A stretch of DNA of 64,000 bases from an uncultured Roseibium sp. (GTDB lineage: Bacteria; Pseudomonadota; Alphaproteobacteria; Rhizobiales; Stappiaceae): positions 852,001 to 916,000 of the forward strand of contig NZ_OY780957.1 of the NCBI RefSeq assembly GCF_963675985.1. The letters are read 5' to 3'. The position numbers and the translations under genes are program-made. Below are positions 62,543 through 64,000 of the stretch, piece by piece. Under the pieces are notes generated by a model. The model saw nothing but the letters and a program-made list of their open reading frames with translations, searched no databases and was not told where the DNA came from. Numbering within the stretch: position 1 is the stretch's first letter; every line of letters starts with the position of its first letter.

Positions 62543-62690
62543 AACATCCGCTTCGAATTCATCCGCTACAATCAGAAGTATAAGCACAATTGACCAGTGC
62601 CTGTCTCCCTCCCCCAAACGGCGGGCTTGCACTTGCGCGGTGCAAACGGCTTAATCGGCACAACGAGAACCACAAGGCGGGAGCGAGCCG

Positions 62691-63743
62691 GTGACCAAGA
62701 CGAATGCGGGCAATTTCTTTGAGGACTTTTATGTCGGCCAGGTGATCCGGCATGCGACCCCGCGCACGGTTACCAGCGGCGATGTCGCCCTTTACACCGC
62801 GCTTTACGGTTCCCGCTTCGCCGTCCAGTCCTCCGATGCCTTCGCGAAGGAACTTGGCTACGCCCATGCGCCGGTCGACGATCTTCTGACCTTCCACGTG
62901 GTCTTCGGCAAGACCGTGCCGGATATATCGCTGAACGCCGTCGCCAATCTCGGCTACGCGGGCGGACGCTTCCTTGCCCCGGTCTATCCGGGCGATACGC
63001 TCTCGGCCGTCTCCGAGGTGATCGGCAAGAAGGAAAATTCCAACGGCAAGACCGGCGTCGTCTATGTGCGCTCCACCGGTTATACGGCGGACGGCACCGA
63101 GGTGCTGGACTATGTCCGCTGGGTGATGGTCAACAAGCGCGATCCGGAAAGCCCCGCGCCGGACCCGGTGGTTCCGGATCTGCCCGCCGCCATTGACGCG
63201 AAAGCCCTCGGCAATGCCGTACCCATGCTCGACACCGCTTATTGGGACAACGATCTGGCCGGCTCGACATTCCGCTTCGGCGACTATGAGGTTGGCGAAA
63301 AGATCGACCATGTGGACGGCATGACCGTGGAGGAATCCGAGCACCAGCTCGCCACCCGGCTGTTCCAGAACACGGCCAAGGTGCATTTCAACCAGCACAC
63401 GGAAGGCCAGGGTCGCTTCGGCCGCCGGCTGATCTACGGCGGCCATGTCATCTCGCTCGCTCGCGGCCTGTCCTTCAACGGCCTCGGCAACGCCTTCCAT
63501 ATCGCAGGCATCAACGGCGGCCGCCACGTGGCCCCGCTCTTTGCCGGCGACACGGTCTACGCCTGGTCGGAAGTGCTCTACAAGTCGGATCTGGAAGGCC
63601 GCACCGACGTCGGCGCCCTGCGCCTGCGCCTGGTCGCCACCAAGAACCGCCCCTGCGCCGACTTCCCGCTGAAAACGGAAGACAGCACATACGAAGACGG
63701 CGTCATCCTCGATTTTGACTACTGGGCGCTGATGCCGAAATAG
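62691..63743 (+). CDS. mch: Mesaconyl-CoA hydratase (MaoC-type double hotdog protein)
   Basis: A 350-residue protein with two hotdog-fold domains, typical of mesaconyl-CoA hydratase of the ethylmalonyl-CoA pathway, which makes beta-methylmalyl-CoA from mesaconyl-CoA. The N-terminal domain has FYVGQVIRHATPRTVTSGDVALYTALYGSRFA, and the second contains VGEKIDHVDGMTVEESEHQLATRLFQNTAKVHFNQH with the catalytic residues. ILDFDYWALMPK closes it. The start is GTG 62691. The location near ccr and ecm supports the call. Confidence 0.93.
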   Translation: MTKTNAGNFFEDFYVGQVIRHATPRTVTSGDVALYTALYGSRFAVQSSDAFAKELGYAHAPVDDLLTFHVVFGKTVPDISLNAVANLGYAGGRFLAPVYPGDTLSAVSEVIGKKENSNGKTGVVYVRSTGYTADGTEVLDYVRWVMVNKRDPESPAPDPVVPDLPAAIDAKALGNAVPMLDTAYWDNDLAGSTFRFGDYEVGEKIDHVDGMTVEESEHQLATRLFQNTAKVHFNQHTEGQGRFGRRLIYGGHVISLARGLSFNGLGNAFHIAGINGGRHVAPLFAGDTVYAWSEVLYKSDLEGRTDVGALRLRLVATKNRPCADFPLKTEDSTYEDGVILDFDYWALMPK

Positions 63744-64000
63744 GGTGGGGTGGCGGGAGCATCATTACAGATTTCCACCGTCATTCCCCCAGAATTTACA
63801 AGGGTTTCTATCACACCTGCAAACACGCTTAAGCAAATAGAGCGTGAACTTATCAACAGGTGCAGAAAACAACGCCTCGACTCATAGTAAAGACTCGGCC
63901 ACCATTTGCATCACTAACGGCCCCTCAAGGCCTGCTCGCCAAGCAGCTATCCTTTGATGGCATACCCGTTAGCCCTGTGGTGCGGAACTGCATTGGACCC
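63744..64000. other. Intergenic end of the window
   Basis: About 260 bases after mch hold no recognised gene. The composition is more AT-rich than in the genes, but nothing else stands out. The window ends here. Confidence 0.4.

Overview
The window is a piece of chromosome from a high-GC alphaproteobacterium. Gene content points to the Hyphomicrobiales, most likely a Stappiaceae member (Roseibium/Labrenzia/Stappia-like). Supporting features are a hemC-hemD-mic60-hemY block beside tsaD and gpsA, an ethylmalonyl-CoA pathway cluster, IalB-family and PagL-like surface proteins, and small palindromic intergenic repeats of the kind common in this group. The taxonomy is an inference from gene order and protein style, not from a marker gene. 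Most of the window is ordinary, densely packed chromosome. No phage, insertion sequence, integrase or CRISPR array was seen.

Layout. 1-1.75 kb: the 3' part of an unrecognised gene and tRNA-Thr(CGT). 2-7.6 kb (minus): hemC, hemD, a Mic60/mitofilin-like membrane protein and HemY, a heme-synthesis unit. 7.8-12 kb (plus): tsaD, Nudix, gpsA, YciI, EVE and a methyltransferase. 12-16.5 kb: M20 amidohydrolase, an EAL-CBS-GGDEF protein and a TauE/SafE permease. 16.6-19.6 kb: leuB, a small unknown and an M24 aminopeptidase. 19.6-21.6 kb: arsR-arsC and an alpha/beta hydrolase. 21.9-26.4 kb: asd, then a tightly coupled pqqABCDE operon. 26.4-31.5 kb: carbonic anhydrase, a His-rich small protein, typA, and a MarR-MFS pair. 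31.8-36 kb: folP-folK, a ferredoxin-like protein, a PagL-like lipid A deacylase and argG.

36-44 kb: a TetR regulator divergent from a two-subunit molybdenum hydroxylase (IorA/IorB type), with two perfect inverted repeats between them. A repeat-rich gap with a run of 32 G follows, then two small membrane proteins, rlmN, an IalB-family protein and a VanX-type dipeptidase. 44-47.5 kb: two tandem secreted caspase-like (peptidase C14) proteins that share a peptidase domain but have unrelated C-termini. 47.5-53 kb: TrmH methyltransferase, a quinone oxidoreductase with a 16-bp palindrome in its leader, xthA, a GH25 lysozyme lipoprotein and a CAP-domain lipoprotein.

53-64 kb: the ethylmalonyl-CoA pathway genes ccr (minus), ecm (plus) and mch (plus). 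Between ecm and mch lie a BioF2-like GNAT protein, a LysR regulator divergent from an SHMT-like PLP enzyme, and a TPR protein built from seven nearly identical 144-bp repeats. Together ccr, ecm and mch convert crotonyl-CoA to ethylmalonyl-CoA, methylsuccinyl-CoA and onward through mesaconyl-CoA, used for acetyl-CoA assimilation without the glyoxylate shunt.

The best candidates for something new are the paired caspase-like proteins (one with an altered catalytic His-Gly), the repeat-homogenised TPR protein, the SHMT-like enzyme with its own LysR, and the palindromic operators at 36.8 kb and 48.25 kb. None of these amounts to a proven new system from sequence alone.
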